A stretch of 64,000 nt of DNA from Nelumbo lutea (Eukaryota; Streptophyta; Magnoliopsida; Proteales; Nelumbonaceae), in NCBI GenBank assembly GCA_022828595.1, contig JAKGHH010000008.1:5879728-5943727 (forward strand), given 5' to 3'. Within the stretch, counting starts at the first letter, position 1, and every line of letters starts with the position of its first letter. The notes beneath the pieces were generated by a model. The model was not told the DNA's origin and searched no databases. It was given only the letters and a program-made list of their open reading frames with translations. Positions 1-12,900 of the stretch are shown here, piece after piece. The translations under genes were made by a program, and so were the position numbers.

Positions 1-482
1 TACAGGATTGAAACTTTGCAAAACATTCTTTTCCAATTTTGCTGGGATTTGAATACCAAGCTAGGACAACAATTCCTACATTATTAAGTAACAGATTTGC
101 AACATTACTTTTAGTTGTTATTATCACTCTAATCATAAGTTCCATATGGTACTAGATCCTTCTTGACTCAATCCTTGAAACTAAACCTCTTGTTGAGTCA
201 CAAAAAGTAAATGAATAAATAGATTTTAAGGATCAGCTACCCAACCCCTCAGTATACCTATCTCCTGACTCCTGCATATTTCTTCCCCCTAAATGCTTGC
301 TAGAAATAGGGGGTGCAGTATCACCTGATTTTGGACAGCTATTAAGAATAAATATTCCATGTATGATGTGTTAATGTGGGGGAAGGGTAACATCATCATC
401 ATCTAAGCCTTGTCTCAATCATATGGGGTTGGCTACACGGATCCTATTTCACCATTCCATTCTGTTCTTGGGGAAGGGGGAT

Positions 483-727
483 TAGGGGTGGATTAGAGCC
501 AAGCCAAGCAGAATATCTAGCTATTCGAGCTCAGCTCGCCAAGGTATACAAGGCTCGAGCTCGACTTGAGAAAAAGTGTTTTAAAAAAAATTATATATAA
601 AAAATATGTTTTATTTATTATTATTTGATATTTTTATTATATATTATTTTCTATAATTTTTATTATATATTATTATTATATTATATAATAATAATATATA
701 TTATTATTCGGCTCGTGGCCATCCCTA
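483..727. mobile_element. hAT-type MITE, 245 bp, with 8-bp target duplication
   Basis: The element starts TAGGGGTGG and ends GGCCATCCCTA, imperfect inverted termini of the type common in plant hAT elements. It is flanked by a perfect 8-bp direct repeat, AGGGGGAT, at 475-482 and 728-735. The centre is a long AT-rich stretch of TATTATTA-like sequence. It has no coding capacity, so it is non-autonomous. An 8-bp duplication is the hAT hallmark. Confidence 0.75.
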
Positions 728-735
728 AGGGGGAT

Positions 736-757
736 CACACACACACACACACACACC
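736..757. repeat. CA dinucleotide microsatellite
   Basis: A run of about ten CA units directly abuts the right target-site duplication of the hAT-type MITE. Confidence 0.9.
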
Positions 758-2397
758 CACCTAAATGGCAATAGGAGATGTTGTTTTCACTTGCAATAAG
801 TTTTTTTCTGCATTTGAGAGCAGGCTAGCTTGCCAGATTACGATTGTTTGATTATATCAATTTATGTCATATGGAGGTTTATTGGGAAATATAAAAGCAT
901 TGATGTAATTTTTCTGGACTTTTGAGTTTTTAGTTGATCCCAGACCATGGATCCTCTGTGACCTTGATGTTATGAATTTTTCCATAGTCCTCAACATTAT
1001 GACACCAAATACAAAACACCATTAAATATCTTTATCATGGTTGACTGGTATTCATAGCAATGATATGCTCTTTTCCATTATCAACTCCCACAAGTGCTAT
1101 GATAGTTGACCTTTTCTCAATTGATAAAAAAGATGACCTTTTCCCACATAGATCATTGCTGAAGGTAAGTAAAAGAGGGTTTAAACACGTGATACTATTA
1201 ATGAAAAGTTGATAATAGTAACCATCTATGATGGTTGAAGGTCACTGTGGAGTGAGTTCCCCACATGAAGATCTTTGGAGTTTTCAGATATTATGCTCCT
1301 ACAATTTGTTTCCACTCCACACTTCTTTCTGTTCTACAATATGATCACTAAGTTCCAGAGAGATCCTAACAGCCACATTTTTCAAGGGGGAGGGGTTGAA
1401 ACATTTCCGCAATAACATGTTTCCTGATTTTTTTCAAGGTTGTAGAATGTATGTACAAAGTATGCGTTGCTATCCCCTATAGTCAGTTTGTATCACTCAG
1501 TCCATTCATGCTTTAACCAACAAACTTGTAACATTGTGGTTATTCATAATGTTGAATAATTTGATCCTTCTTGAAAAAAACTCTTGAGACTGATCCTCCC
1601 ATTCAGTGTTGCACCTCTCTGCTTAAGAAGGTAAATAAACTAATAAATTTATAGAATTCAAGGATCCCATTACTTAATCCGTCATCATGCTTAGCACCTG
1701 TACTTTTCTCCCCCTAAATGCTGCTAGAATAAGGGACTGCAGTATCACCTGATATTTATCCAAGGGAGCATTTGGGTTGCATGCTAGAATCCAGATTCTC
1801 TCCAAAATCAGATCATGAAGAGCTGGCATTTGCCACAGTTCTGACATGCTTTTCTTTTTTCACCATTAACACTTGTGGTTGCTATGATAATTAACCTTTT
1901 TTTCTCAGATGACTAAAAGAATGATCTTTTACATATTGATCATTTCTTAAGGTAAGTAATGGGATTGGGAAACCACATTTACAATGAGGGTGACAAGGCC
2001 CTTGGACAGAATTGTAAACTGGTCTGCCTTTTGTTTTATTTGTTTATTCTAACACTGGTTATTCTTGTATGTCAAGCACCTGGTATTGTTGATGAAGAGT
2101 TGATAACCATAATCATCTCTGTTGGGTGGGGATCGCTGTGTCGAACAAACTTCACACATTATTGGGTCTAAGAAGAGATGATCACCATTCTTTCTTATTG
2201 ATGCAAAAATAAAAGGAAGAAAATGAAAACAGAAAACATTCTTTCTTCATTTTTATTATTGCAATACTTACTGATTTTAAGAATTGTGGATATTTTTGAA
2301 GTTATTGTCTTTTTTAATGCATGCTTTGATAAATAATTCCATTAATTGTTTTGGATCTTAATATGATTATGTACTGAGGTGCATGTGGCCTTTGCAG

Positions 2398-2720
2398 CTT
2401 ACCTTTTTATGAGGACAAAAAAGAAAGATACAAGTATAGAGGATGCTGAAGCTGTGGTAAATGCTCCCTCTGCTCCAATTGCAGGTGTAGGTGTAGCTAC
2501 CCTAACTACACCGCAAATACCTCCACCTGTCCCACCCATTACAGAGCCCCCGAAGGTACTCCAACCCATCCCTGAGGATCAGCAGCGTGAGCTATTCAAG
2601 TGGATATTGGAGGAGAAAAGGAAGGTCAAGCCCAAGGATCCCCAAGAGAGGAAGCACATTGATGAGGAGAAGGCCGTTCTTAAACAGTTTATTCGAGCAA
2701 AATCCATCCCGACTATTTAG
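2398..2720 (+). CDS. 3' terminal exon of an unidentified proline-rich, probably membrane-anchored protein (partial)
   Basis: A pyrimidine-containing acceptor ending TTTGCAG at 2397 opens an exon that stays in frame for about 107 codons to a TAG at 2718-2720. The first residues (AYLFMRTKKKD) look like the cytosolic edge of a membrane segment followed by basic residues. Next comes a proline-rich linker (PQIPPPVPPITEPPK). The C-terminus is a highly charged, probably helical tail with many K/E/D residues, ending AKSIPTI. No ATG of suitable context lies in the exon, so translation must start in an upstream exon outside the window or unrecognised in 1-2397. I do not recognise the family. The combination of composition, acceptor and clean stop makes a real exon likely. 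Confidence 0.6.
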
Positions 2721-3150
2721 TGAGAAACCTCTTTCTGGAATCTGGATTAGTAATTTAGAGATTCCCAAACTTGGGTTCTGTGTGATGTTTGTTGTAATGT
2801 GCTTATGGATTTTTTTTTCTTTTTTTTGGGTGTGTATGATGAATAGGCAAATGCTCCTCCCTTTCAGTTAGTCTCCCTTACATATCAAATTTGCATTGTA
2901 GCTTCCTGAGCCTATGAAGAAGTATTGAAGTATGGAACCATAATATTGAAGTGACCTTTCCCTTCAGCAGACCAAGTGCTCAGGATTGCCTAATGGCTTT
3001 GTAGATGTAGTCATTTTGCAATTGGTGGGCTAATTTGCAGAGATGAAGCAGATAGGCTTTTAAGACACAGCTGGCCTGAGCTTTGGTTGGTATTGCTCTT
3101 CCAGTTGGCACCAAGCACAACACTCTGGCTCTATCCTTTTCATCATGCGG

Positions 3151-3178
3151 ACTTGACACTTGACACTTGACACTTGAC
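3151..3178. repeat. Four perfect 7-bp tandem units
   Basis: ACTTGAC is repeated four times without change. The array lies about 430 bp downstream of the stop codon of the preceding exon. Confidence 0.9.
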
Positions 3179-3734
3179 ATCAGATAGTTTTTTTAATCAC
3201 CATATCGATGATTCGTTGGTAGTCTTGATGCTATGTTAATTGATATGTGGATATTTGCAGGCTACATGGAATGATATCAATTCATTTGATTCTTTCTTCC
3301 AAGCAAATTGAAATCCATGGATTCATCACGAAGATGGAATTCTCACCGGAAAAGTTGGGTTAGTCGTGGGCCTTGTAGCCCGGATTGCGATGAGAAAAAA
3401 CTACAGCAGAACCATTTTGTTCCGGACTTCCAGTCCAAAGTGTCCCGAGTTTGGTTTACTTTGTTATTGAATCAGCAATGGGTTAACGTTCTTGAAAGTA
3501 CACCCCTCGTTGTCGCGGGCTCTGAGATTAGAATTTGCTTTCCGATGATCTGATCAAAATAGATTAGGTTGAACGTCAACTGTGTCTGCTAACAAAGAAA
3601 AAACGATTATCATTCTGAAGATAGGATTTCTAGCAAAGATTCAACCGCATTTGGCATGATTTCAAAGAATTTAATTCTGATGAATCATTTTATGAGCAGG
3701 TAATTTCTGTTGAGTAGTCGAATAATGAAATGGG

Positions 3735-4275
3735 TAAATTGCTAAAACCTCGGTGGAAGCTTTTGACTTTTGCTAAAACCTTCATAAAGTTTGATAATTG
3801 CAATCACCTCATCTGAACTTTGTGACATAGTTGCAAGTAGGCCCCTATGTTAAAATCCTCTAATAAGAGGCACCAAAATATTCAAAATACCTATGCTACT
3901 CTTGACCAAAATGTTTATTTTTCTTTATGTTTTCATATCAATTGCTACCCCAAGTCCTTTCAATCTCTTTTTGAATTTGATTTATTTTCCAAGTTTTCCA
4001 TTCATAACAGTTGCTTAAAGGTAAAATTACAACTTTAACTTCTATTTATTTGTTGCCGATAAACTTTGTATTGTTTTCTATTAAAACCAATCTCAATAGT
4101 TACTGCACTGATATTTTGGGCATTTTTCTGCCTCTTGTTAGAATATTTTATATGAGGGAATCTACTTGTAGTTGTGTCAGAAAGTTCAGGCAAGGTGATT
4201 GCAGTTACTACAAATTTAGTGTGGTATCAACAATGGTTAGAAATTTCAGGAGAGGTTTTAGCAATTTACCAAATT
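3735..4275. mobile_element. Mutator-like (MULE) non-autonomous element with about 110-bp terminal inverted repeats
   Basis: The left end (GGTAAATTGCTAAAACCTC at 3733) and the right end (GAGGTTTTAGCAATTTACC ending 4270) are inverted copies, and similarity continues inwards for about 110 bp (for example TGCAATCACC...CTGAACTTT on the left against its complement on the right). The 9-bp sequence TGAAATGGG occurs at 3726-3734 and again at 4276-4284, the size expected for a MULE target duplication, although this places a few extra bases outside the right inverted repeat. The interior carries no transposase-like frame. Confidence 0.6.
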
Positions 4276-4693
4276 TGAAATGGGCCCATATGACCACAAT
4301 GCTAACCCAATACAAGAGAGTGAGACAAAAGGTGGGAGATTTGAGTGATGTTTGGCATTGATGATGATTTCTCCTTGCTGATTATTCAGAAATCGGTGAT
4401 TTCTGGAATCAATGATTTTTGAAAAATCATCAAAAAGCGTTGTTTGGTATCATTTATGCTATATAAGCTGATTTTTGAAAAATCAGCTTTGAGTCAATTT
4501 TCAAGGGTTTATTATTTTTGTATTAGGGTTATTATTCAATGCCACGAGCCACGCTGGACTTGATGCCATATCATCTTAAAAAAAATCAGAATCAATTAAA
4601 ATTATGAAATCACCGAAAAAAGACTAATTTCAATAATTGTTTTTTGGCTAATTTTCAGAAAACGGCATAATCCCCCAACCAAAAAAATCACTG

Positions 4694-4734
<41 letters not shown>

Positions 4735-5414
4735 ATATAATATAAAATAACATGTATATGTTACACATAAAATGTGTAAGTTTAAATATATGCGGACTGG
4801 GCCGGGCCTAAGTCGGACTTGAAGTATTAAGCCTAAACCCAGTTCTAAAATTTATAAACCTAATGTGGGCCCAAACCCGAACCGATCCTGAACAGAAAAT
4901 CCAGACCCAAACCCGAACCGATCCTGAACAGAAAATTCAGACCCAAACCCGAAATTTTCGAGCCGAATCGGACTGAAATGATCACCCCTCAGGTCCTAAT
5001 TGGCGCCGATTTCTAGAAAATCATCATGGTGCAAACATCACCTTGGTTTAAATGTATTTGAGCAATTGAGCGTTTGAGGTGGTTAATTAAGCGCGTTGAG
5101 GTTGATGTGTCCTACTGTCCTTTCTCCCCAGTCCCCACTCCTATCCCTCCAAACTCCAAACCACAGCAACCAACCACTCGAAAACTTCCACACTCAGTGA
5201 CCATAGCATCTTCGTTTTTCCTTCTTCCCATCCCAATCCAATTCAAACCAATAAAACCTGTGGAAAATTCAAAATGAAATTAAGATCGAAATAACAAGCA
5301 TATCCACGACTGGACTAACTGCTCGTCGTCGCTCCTCTCTCGTCCTCTTTCTCTTTATGTTGTGCTTGTAGCTGCCGGGGTTGCTGCTGCTGTAATCACA
5401 AAGAATTTTCTGAA

Positions 5415-6934
5415 ATGCCAGGAAACATTCAAGTTTCTGGTACTAATCAAGTTTCTTTTTCCGCATTAACTACGATTCTAACTGTAAAAATTGATTACAT
5501 TTCAACTGTCGGCAATCTCTTACGATTTTGACTTACTCCAGTGTTGGATATAGTGGATTTTCCATCTTCAACTTCTTCTTCGTCTTCATCGGTTTCTTTG
5601 AAGGGTCTGTAGCCCCCCCCCCCCCTCTCTCTCTCTCTCTCCCTCTCCCTCTCCCAGGTGTTGGATGACCATGCACATTGTACTGATGGATGGTATTTCT
5701 TGCTTCATAGCCCAGTTTCTATGGGGAGGATGGAATATCAAACATGGGAAAAAGGAGAATTCACTTTGTGAGAACAACTCTCTCTCTCTCTCTCTCTGTG
5801 CGTGTGTGTGTGTGTGTGGCGCGCGCGCAAATTAACCGCAATTCATTTAACACAGCCCGTTGTTGACCCTCCGAGACAACTTGATCATTACACTCCTGGA
5901 TGCCGAGGGGAAACAACTATCACGGACAGGTTCTATAATTTCTTTTTCTTAACAATGAATTGATTGTGCAGTTACTTATCATAATTTAGGTAATTTTGTA
6001 ATGAATTGTTTTGATTCTTTTTTTTTTAGTTTTTTAGTTTTTTCCCCTGATGCAGTTGTGATTAGTATGCTTTTGGCAGGTATAGAAACCATGTTTATAG
6101 TTCAGAAAGGGTTCTGGGATGATTTATTTCCTCTTGAAGGGGGTGGAAAGCTGCACATGAAGCTGAAGTTCATCCTCAGTGAAGAGGAGCGCAAGAGGAT
6201 TCACCAAGTGGTGAGTCTATTTGTTTTTAAGTCTGTCTAGCAATATTTAAGTATGTGCATTTCTATGGACGGAATTGTCTTTGACAATAAAAACCAGTTG
6301 CTGGATTATTCTCGACTAGTTCATCAGAACTAAAGAAAATTACAAAATTAGGAAATTCAGTGAATATCCTTCCTAGATAAATTACATTTCGTATATCTAG
6401 ATCTCCAAAAAAAACATACTGCAATAGTTACGTTTAAAAGAATCATGGTTCAATCAATAACCTGTCGATCCTATCAAATGGCTGTGGTAGGGGGAAAAGC
6501 ATTTTGTTGGCCCAATAATCAGCCATGTCCTCAAATGAAAACCCAGCCATATCAAATCCTCCTTCTTGGGTTGATCACTTTCAAATTAAAATTATGAAAC
6601 AGGACAAAATGTTAGACCAAAAGGCAAAATATTCAAAGAATACAGATGAGAAAAGCTGCAAAGGACCCACTCTAAAAAGGGGAGACAATAAACCTATACA
6701 AACCAGAACCGCTATGGAATAGCAGTTCTCCTTTAAAGCTCAGCTCTGTCTACTCCTGATTTTGCAAGGCTGTCTGCAAGAGAATTAGCGGATATATGCA
6801 AGCAACTGAACGAGGTGTTCACTTTAGCTTCCAAAAAACACTGCTTCCCGTATATGATGATATAGCTTTTATGGACCTTCCTTCAGCCATTTTGCAGGTT
6901 TAAATGGTTTTGTACATACAGATGATCTTGTTTC

Positions 6935-6967
<33 letters not shown>

Positions 6968-9900
6968 TCTATTAGTATTGTTTATGTAATGTCTGTTTCT
7001 TGTAGAGAGAATCTGCAGTGAAGAAGAAACATGCTGGTAGTAGGTTGGTGCCACTGTCTTCATACCTCAAACATGAGGTTGCAGGTTCAACCCCAGCTTA
7101 CCATATAATATGACAAGATAAATTGAACTGGAAAAAGATAAGCTAAAAAATGATTGATTTATGATTTTACATTGAACTTCTTTGAAAGGGTTTTTCTTGA
7201 TGTGCTAGTCCTGCATTTTCTCAAGATTTGCAAGAACAACCTGCTCAAATTGAAGCTGTAAGCATTGGAGAGCGTCCCATGCTAGATGGTTTGCTATCAA
7301 ACCCTGTTGATTGTCACAGTGATTTATCTGCTCCCATAAACAAGGAAGACACCACTCTTGATAAACTGGAGAGAACAACCCCAGTTATGGATTCTTCTCA
7401 TTGCTACTTCAGTCTTGCTATTTTCTTGGATGGGAATCCCAATGAACTGGTTGAGTTTCACTAAATATTTCTGCATCTTTTCTGGATGTTACAGATAGCA
7501 GTGAAGCATGTCCATCAAATGCTCCATTGTCACTACAGCATAACGTCCTCTATATAACAGAAGCAATTCAAAAGAATTCAAAGGGTGAAATTGAGAACCT
7601 GGCAACTCCTGATGTTCCTTTGAGATCTGTTCCTAAACAGGAAACTTCATATCCTCAGTTAAAATCTTCAGGATGCCATAGTACTGAAAATGAAAACCCA
7701 GTTTCTGCCTCACTGCACAAAGATGAAAGTCATGGCACCAAGAAGGAGACTGCATTGGAAAAAACTCCTAGCAATTTAAGGAATCTTATAAGTGCCTTCG
7801 AGAGTAATCTAGTTCAGGTATCTTTTTCTCAAAGTTTTGCAGGACAAATTATTTTTCTTTCTTTATTATTGGAAAGTTGATATTCATTTTTATTAACTGA
7901 TATCCATAAACTTGACTTAAAGCAGGAACAGAGAGCTCAAGTTTATCCACCAACAATAAAATCCCGGTCAAACAAGATTGACAGAGAAGATTATCATAAT
8001 AATACATTTATAAGGGAAGCTAAGGCAGAGAAAACAACAGAACATATATATGGAAGTGGTGAAAATTTATTTTCCACAGGGAGGCCATTGGAGTTGACTC
8101 CACAACAAAGGCCAAACTACTTAAGAAAAAAAGTAGATCAAAGTTATCAAATAATTTTGGATTCAAAGACTGAAAGTAGACCGCTTGGGGGTTTCCCATC
8201 TCTAAACACCAGACATTTGGAATTGTTAGATGCAAAAACCAGACAGGCTGGAAAAACGGACTCAGATGGAAAAGATAAGTTCAAATTAAAGGGTAAGGTA
8301 GAAAATAAAAATGAAAAAATGATGTCTCCACCGGGATTACCTGTACCATCTGCAACAGAAACAGCTTCAATTTCAGGAACAATGCTTGAAAGGCCCGTGG
8401 TTACTCAGCAATCATCTAATCCATACATTGACCAACAAAAATCTGCTGTTGGTGTAATTTTAGATAAGGATAGATCTACAACCTGCAGAGAAGATTTGGA
8501 AAAGCTGAATGTGTATGGAGCTTCAAATGAAAAGCAGAAATTAAAAGTATATTCTAGAGTTAAATATTGTGCTTTAGAAGGCCTAAATAGCTGGCTGTTC
8601 CCAGATGAAGCAAGAAATTTCTGTGTTACAACTGGGAGTAAACAGATGATGGATCTCATGAGAAACTGTCTACATGGAGAAACTCATGACAGGGAGATGA
8701 GTTTTTCTGAAAAGGAAATTTATATTGAAGTAAGCATGATTTTTATCCTTATAATATTTTTGAATTTACAATTGTTCTTGTTAGTTAAGCTGCCATGATC
8801 TTTAGCAGACTAGCTTTTATGAGAATGCTGTTGATTCAATGATACTGTTCCCTACAGTCTGGCTAATAACCTAAAGATAATATTTGTGCAATTCCTACTG
8901 AAATCTGAATTTTCACGCTATATGCCCAATCTGGTCTGTTAACTACTTAATTAAATCAACTTCTAAACCTCTTTTGTGTTGGCAATTTTACATGAATAAT
9001 TCCATGATTTTATTCTAATTCAGTTAAAGGATGGGCTTGCAGCTCTTTGTCTTCATTTCCCATTCCTTGGATATCCAATGCATGTGTAGTGGCACCCAGT
9101 TTTCCATTATTTAGTAAAATGTTCAGAAGTATCATAATGCTTCAAGGTACAAAAATAGATCTAGCATCTTCTCCAGTTGGTGTAATGGATCTCAAAACAG
9201 CAGATAATAGATGCAAGGTGCAACACACAGGTTTTGCACTTTTGCATTAAGTATTGATATGATGTAGGATGAGGAGAAAAGTCTTACTAGGGCGTATGTG
9301 GTAGGTAAAAAAGAAACCAAAGGTTTGAATTATGAGAGAAAGATTGAATCTGAAATAGAAAAGAGGCATAGAAGAAAGATTGCACCTTTAGAGATAAAGA
9401 AATTAAAAAGGAGAGAAAGGTCCCACACTTACCTGTAGGTAACTTCAAACAAGCTTTTATTTCATTAATTCTCATTTCAAAATTTAATTACAATGGTTCT
9501 ATCTATAGGCATAGTATAAGGTTTGGGACCTCTCTTTATTGACTTCAATTTTAGCTAAAAAACAGATAAAATACAACTCCTTAATGCTTTTATACTAAGA
9601 CAAATCCATAGGTAACATGTAGGGACTCTCAAATAAGGAAAAACAACTATAAATACTCATTACTAATTATATTACAACCTATAGGGACTCTCAGGTAAGG
9701 ATTCAAACTTCTAAAAGAACTCTAAATACTAATTACTAATTCTATTACAACTGACCAAACCAATAATAACTCCAAGATAGACCCAAAAAGATGCAAATAT
9801 TTATATCCCATCACAGAGTGACACTTTCTCAGTAAACAAAGAAAAATTAAAATATCAACCCCTAAAAAAATAGGTTGAAAGAAAACTGACGTGATTGCAG

Positions 9901-12900
9901 CTTAACTTTTAAAAATTCTAATGCCTCTCTGGTAAGAATTTTTTAAACTAGTTGACCCCTTGGGACATTCGACGTTATTCCTAAGATACACCTTCAAAAT
10001 AACTTTAAAACTGAAATTGGCCAAGGGTTACAAAGTTGAAATTGGTGTCAAAATCTCGGGAAAGTTAATTTCTTTCCCTATGGATATTTTCTTTGTTTCC
10101 ATGTCTCTATCATGGATTCATGATAACTTTAGATATTTTGGGGCACATCAATGACCTTTCTCTTATAATATTTAGTTTTTATGCTGCATCACATACCACT
10201 TCTATTTTCCTCTTTATAAATAAGCAAGGCATCTCCTATCCTTAGCTTTACAAGAGTTCATATCTCTTGCTCTTATTTTTCCCTTATTATCATTTTGAAA
10301 ATTGTCAGCATGATATGCATGGTAACATGGATATCAAGGTGAATAAAGATGAGAGGACTTCCCACAATTTGAAGAAATCAAAGCCTAAGAGTTCAAGAAA
10401 TGTAAAATATTCTAGAGGACTGGCCGCACAGGTATCACTTTGTCTTCTTATATACTGAGAATTTTAACCAACATAATGACTTCTTGATATTTTTCTACAA
10501 AATTCCGTTTTCCTTTCATTTTGCATATCAATTTCGTTACTAGTCCAAACTGACCAGAACATGTCATCGGTTAGAAACGGAGTTTATATTTTCTTTATAT
10601 GATACTAGCTAGATGGCACATGCATGTTATGTAAAAACCAAAGGTGACGTCTTATAAATTGTGAGCATAATGGTTAGAGGAAAATGACAATGCTTATTGT
10701 TAAGAAGGACAATGTCAGAATCAAAAGTAGTAGGAAAATGAGACATAATTTTGAGAAATATTTAACAAAGAATAGGACAATAGGAGAAGGCAGGAGATGT
10801 AGAAACCAAATGTTAAGACTGAACACTACATGTTGATGCTTTTTGTTTGTAAATGGATATAAGAAGCATTTTATTTATTGTGTAGAGTAATGTTGGGAAT
10901 GATGAAGGGTAGAAACGGTAGAAATATTAGAAACATTCTCAGGCCAAAACTTTATTTTATATAAGGTAGGTGGATATGCTAATTACTACCTTCTTAATCT
11001 TTAACCTCTCTCTTATGAAAAAAGGTAAAAAAGACAACTTTATACGAAGTAGGAAGAGGATGATTTTTTTTGTGTATTAGCCCCTATATTTTTCCGTAAT
11101 ATCTGGAAAATGCCCTGAAATTTGTAGATCAAGGTGTGTTGAAGTTTACACAGGATAAGGACTATTAAAAATTTTGGTCCTGGTTATCTGGGGTCTTGGG
11201 ACTGGATATAGAACTAACCTTTGCCCTTTTTTGCACAAAGTGGCTACTCCCAGGCTCCAACCTGCTTTCTCATGAGCCCTAGATTTTACCATTGCACAGG
11301 ATGAGAAAAATGAATAATGCCTTGTTACAATGTTTGCTAAACAATTCATAGACCCATATGGGTGTATAAATTCCATTGCATGGTTCAAAAGTTTATTGGA
11401 ACAGATATTTCTGTATCTGAGGTTATGGGATGTGGTTTCTGATAACAAAGATGCCATTATCCAATGTTGATTGCTAATAGCAAGATATTATTCTTCTCAG
11501 ATTGAAATATGATAAACATCAAATTTCAGTTCATGTATAAAATAAGCTGGAGTCTCTTAAAAGGATCTAGTCAGGAAACAAACTACAAAACCAGTAAAAG
11601 CTTTGAAGGATAAGTCTTGACTCAGCTTGGCAGGTGCTAAACTTTCCACTTAACTTTTATTCCATAGAAGTATCTCAACTAATTTCTAATTGGTTGAATT
11701 TTGTATCACTTAGTGGAGATAGGTAGAAGAAATGTCATTTTATTGTAGTTAAATGCTCTATTGCAGATTGATACTCCTGTGGGCAGGGTCTTCAGCAGAT
11801 AGATACTCCTGTGGTACTGATACTACTTACAGTTAGTGCATAGTTGTCAATTGACGTAGAAGGTAATAAACAATAGGGTTAATTAATTATATGTACCCTG
11901 AGATTAGAGGAAACTACTTATATATAGCCTGTACTATAAAAAACTGCTTACATATACACCTTTTAAGATGGCCTACATGACATAAACAGGCTCTCTGTTA
12001 ATTAAACGTTTAGGGCCATTTATAGCTGTCATTATTTTTTTTAATCCCAAGTTTATCCTTTCATTTTGAAAACACTGTTGATCTTATTCAAACTTCTCAA
12101 ATGAAACCTTAGAAAACCAATCTTTCCCATTCTTCTGTGATATTTTCCAAGCACATTTTAGCATGGAGGGGTAATGGTGTGAACTATAGAAGTATAGATT
12201 ATATCAATAGGATGGGAAGAAATGTAGAGAAAGTTCAAAATGGAGGAAGAGTGTTAACTATGCATCTATGGGAAGGTATTAGTAGATATAACAATGAATG
12301 CAAATGGCATTTTGTAGAGAGTGAAAAATCTGTGGATTCACTGATTCAGCTATGATGCTAAATGGAAGGAAGAAGAGGTACTCTGGATTACGTTTCAGAG
12401 TGGGGAAGTGGAAGCACTGATTCAACTATAATGCTAAATGGGTGGTCTTGATTATGTTTTAGTGTGAGGAAAACATTGAAAAAGTTCTGAAAAAATGTCT
12501 CTGGCTCATCAAAGGTCAAATTCTGTTAAAGATTAAGATGGACACTGATATAGTGACCTTGTTGACATCCTTAAGGACTGTAGCTAGCACCGCATTGCCA
12601 TCTGATACTTCAAAGTTCCTAGAACCAAACTTTTCCCAATATTATTGGAAAATGGCGCACCCTCTTTCTTCTTTATGATCACATCAACAACTGATCAAGT
12701 ATGTAGGTGAGCTTGTTGCACCAGAGATGGCTACTATGGCTGCAACGATGGAGTTATTGGAATCACAAATTGCTCAAGATGAGTACTGATGCATATGATA
12801 TAGCAGTGCATTCTTTTGCAATCTTCTTTACAAATGTTGGTGGCTTTGTTCACCTGTATTTGGTTCCCCTTTTCTCTGTTATTGTAATTGATCACCAGGC

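Larger units (their letters stand above)
146..1962. repeat. Diverged direct duplication in probable intron
   Basis: Segment 206-330 is recognisably repeated at 1629-1757 (shared landmarks: a TTCCCCCTAAATGCT-type block and GCAGTATCACCTGAT). Segment 1076-1170 is repeated at 1863-1962 (shared GATCATT followed by AAGGTAAGTAA). The two segments keep their order. They are about 870 bp apart in the first copy and about 234 bp in the second, consistent with an old tandem duplication whose first copy later gained DNA, including the MITE at 483-727. Confidence 0.6.
1..2397. other. Probable intron/5' region of upstream gene, no exon seen
   Basis: No convincing coding exon is visible on either strand. 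Because 2398-2720 is a 3' exon with a good acceptor in front of it, most of this stretch is probably intronic. It holds a hAT-type MITE (483-727), a CA microsatellite (about 736-757) and a diverged internal duplication (roughly 146-1170 against 1570-1962). The 70-codon open frame at 1959 has no family resemblance and ordinary intronic composition, so I do not call it. Confidence 0.5.
2721..5414. other. Intergenic region between unidentified gene and C2-domain gene
   Basis: No gene is supported here. Contents: a 7-bp minisatellite, a MULE-like element (3735-4275), a stretch at about 4370-4690 with repeated TGATTTTTGAAAAATCA-like blocks that looks like an old MITE, an AT microsatellite near 4697-4730, and a degenerate repeat at about 4790-4990 in which a unit of about 40 bp (ACCCGAACCGATCCTGAACA followed by GAAAAT) occurs twice in tandem. 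The last 350 bp before 5415 presumably include the promoter and 5' UTR of the C2-domain gene; a CT-rich leader is visible around 5330-5360. Confidence 0.5.

Noticed and set aside
1959..2171. 70-codon open frame in the upstream intron
   Set aside because: Composition is ordinary for AT-rich intron, no family motif, and it lies in a duplicated segment whose sister copy does not keep the frame.
3308..3553. Open frame of 81 codons after the first gene
   Set aside because: No start context, domain or splice support; length is within chance range.
7033..7110. Possible tRNA-like stretch (GGTTCAACCCC near 7084, resembling a B box)
   Set aside because: A B-box-like motif is present but no matching A box or cloverleaf could be built around it. 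It may be a SINE trace, which I could not support.
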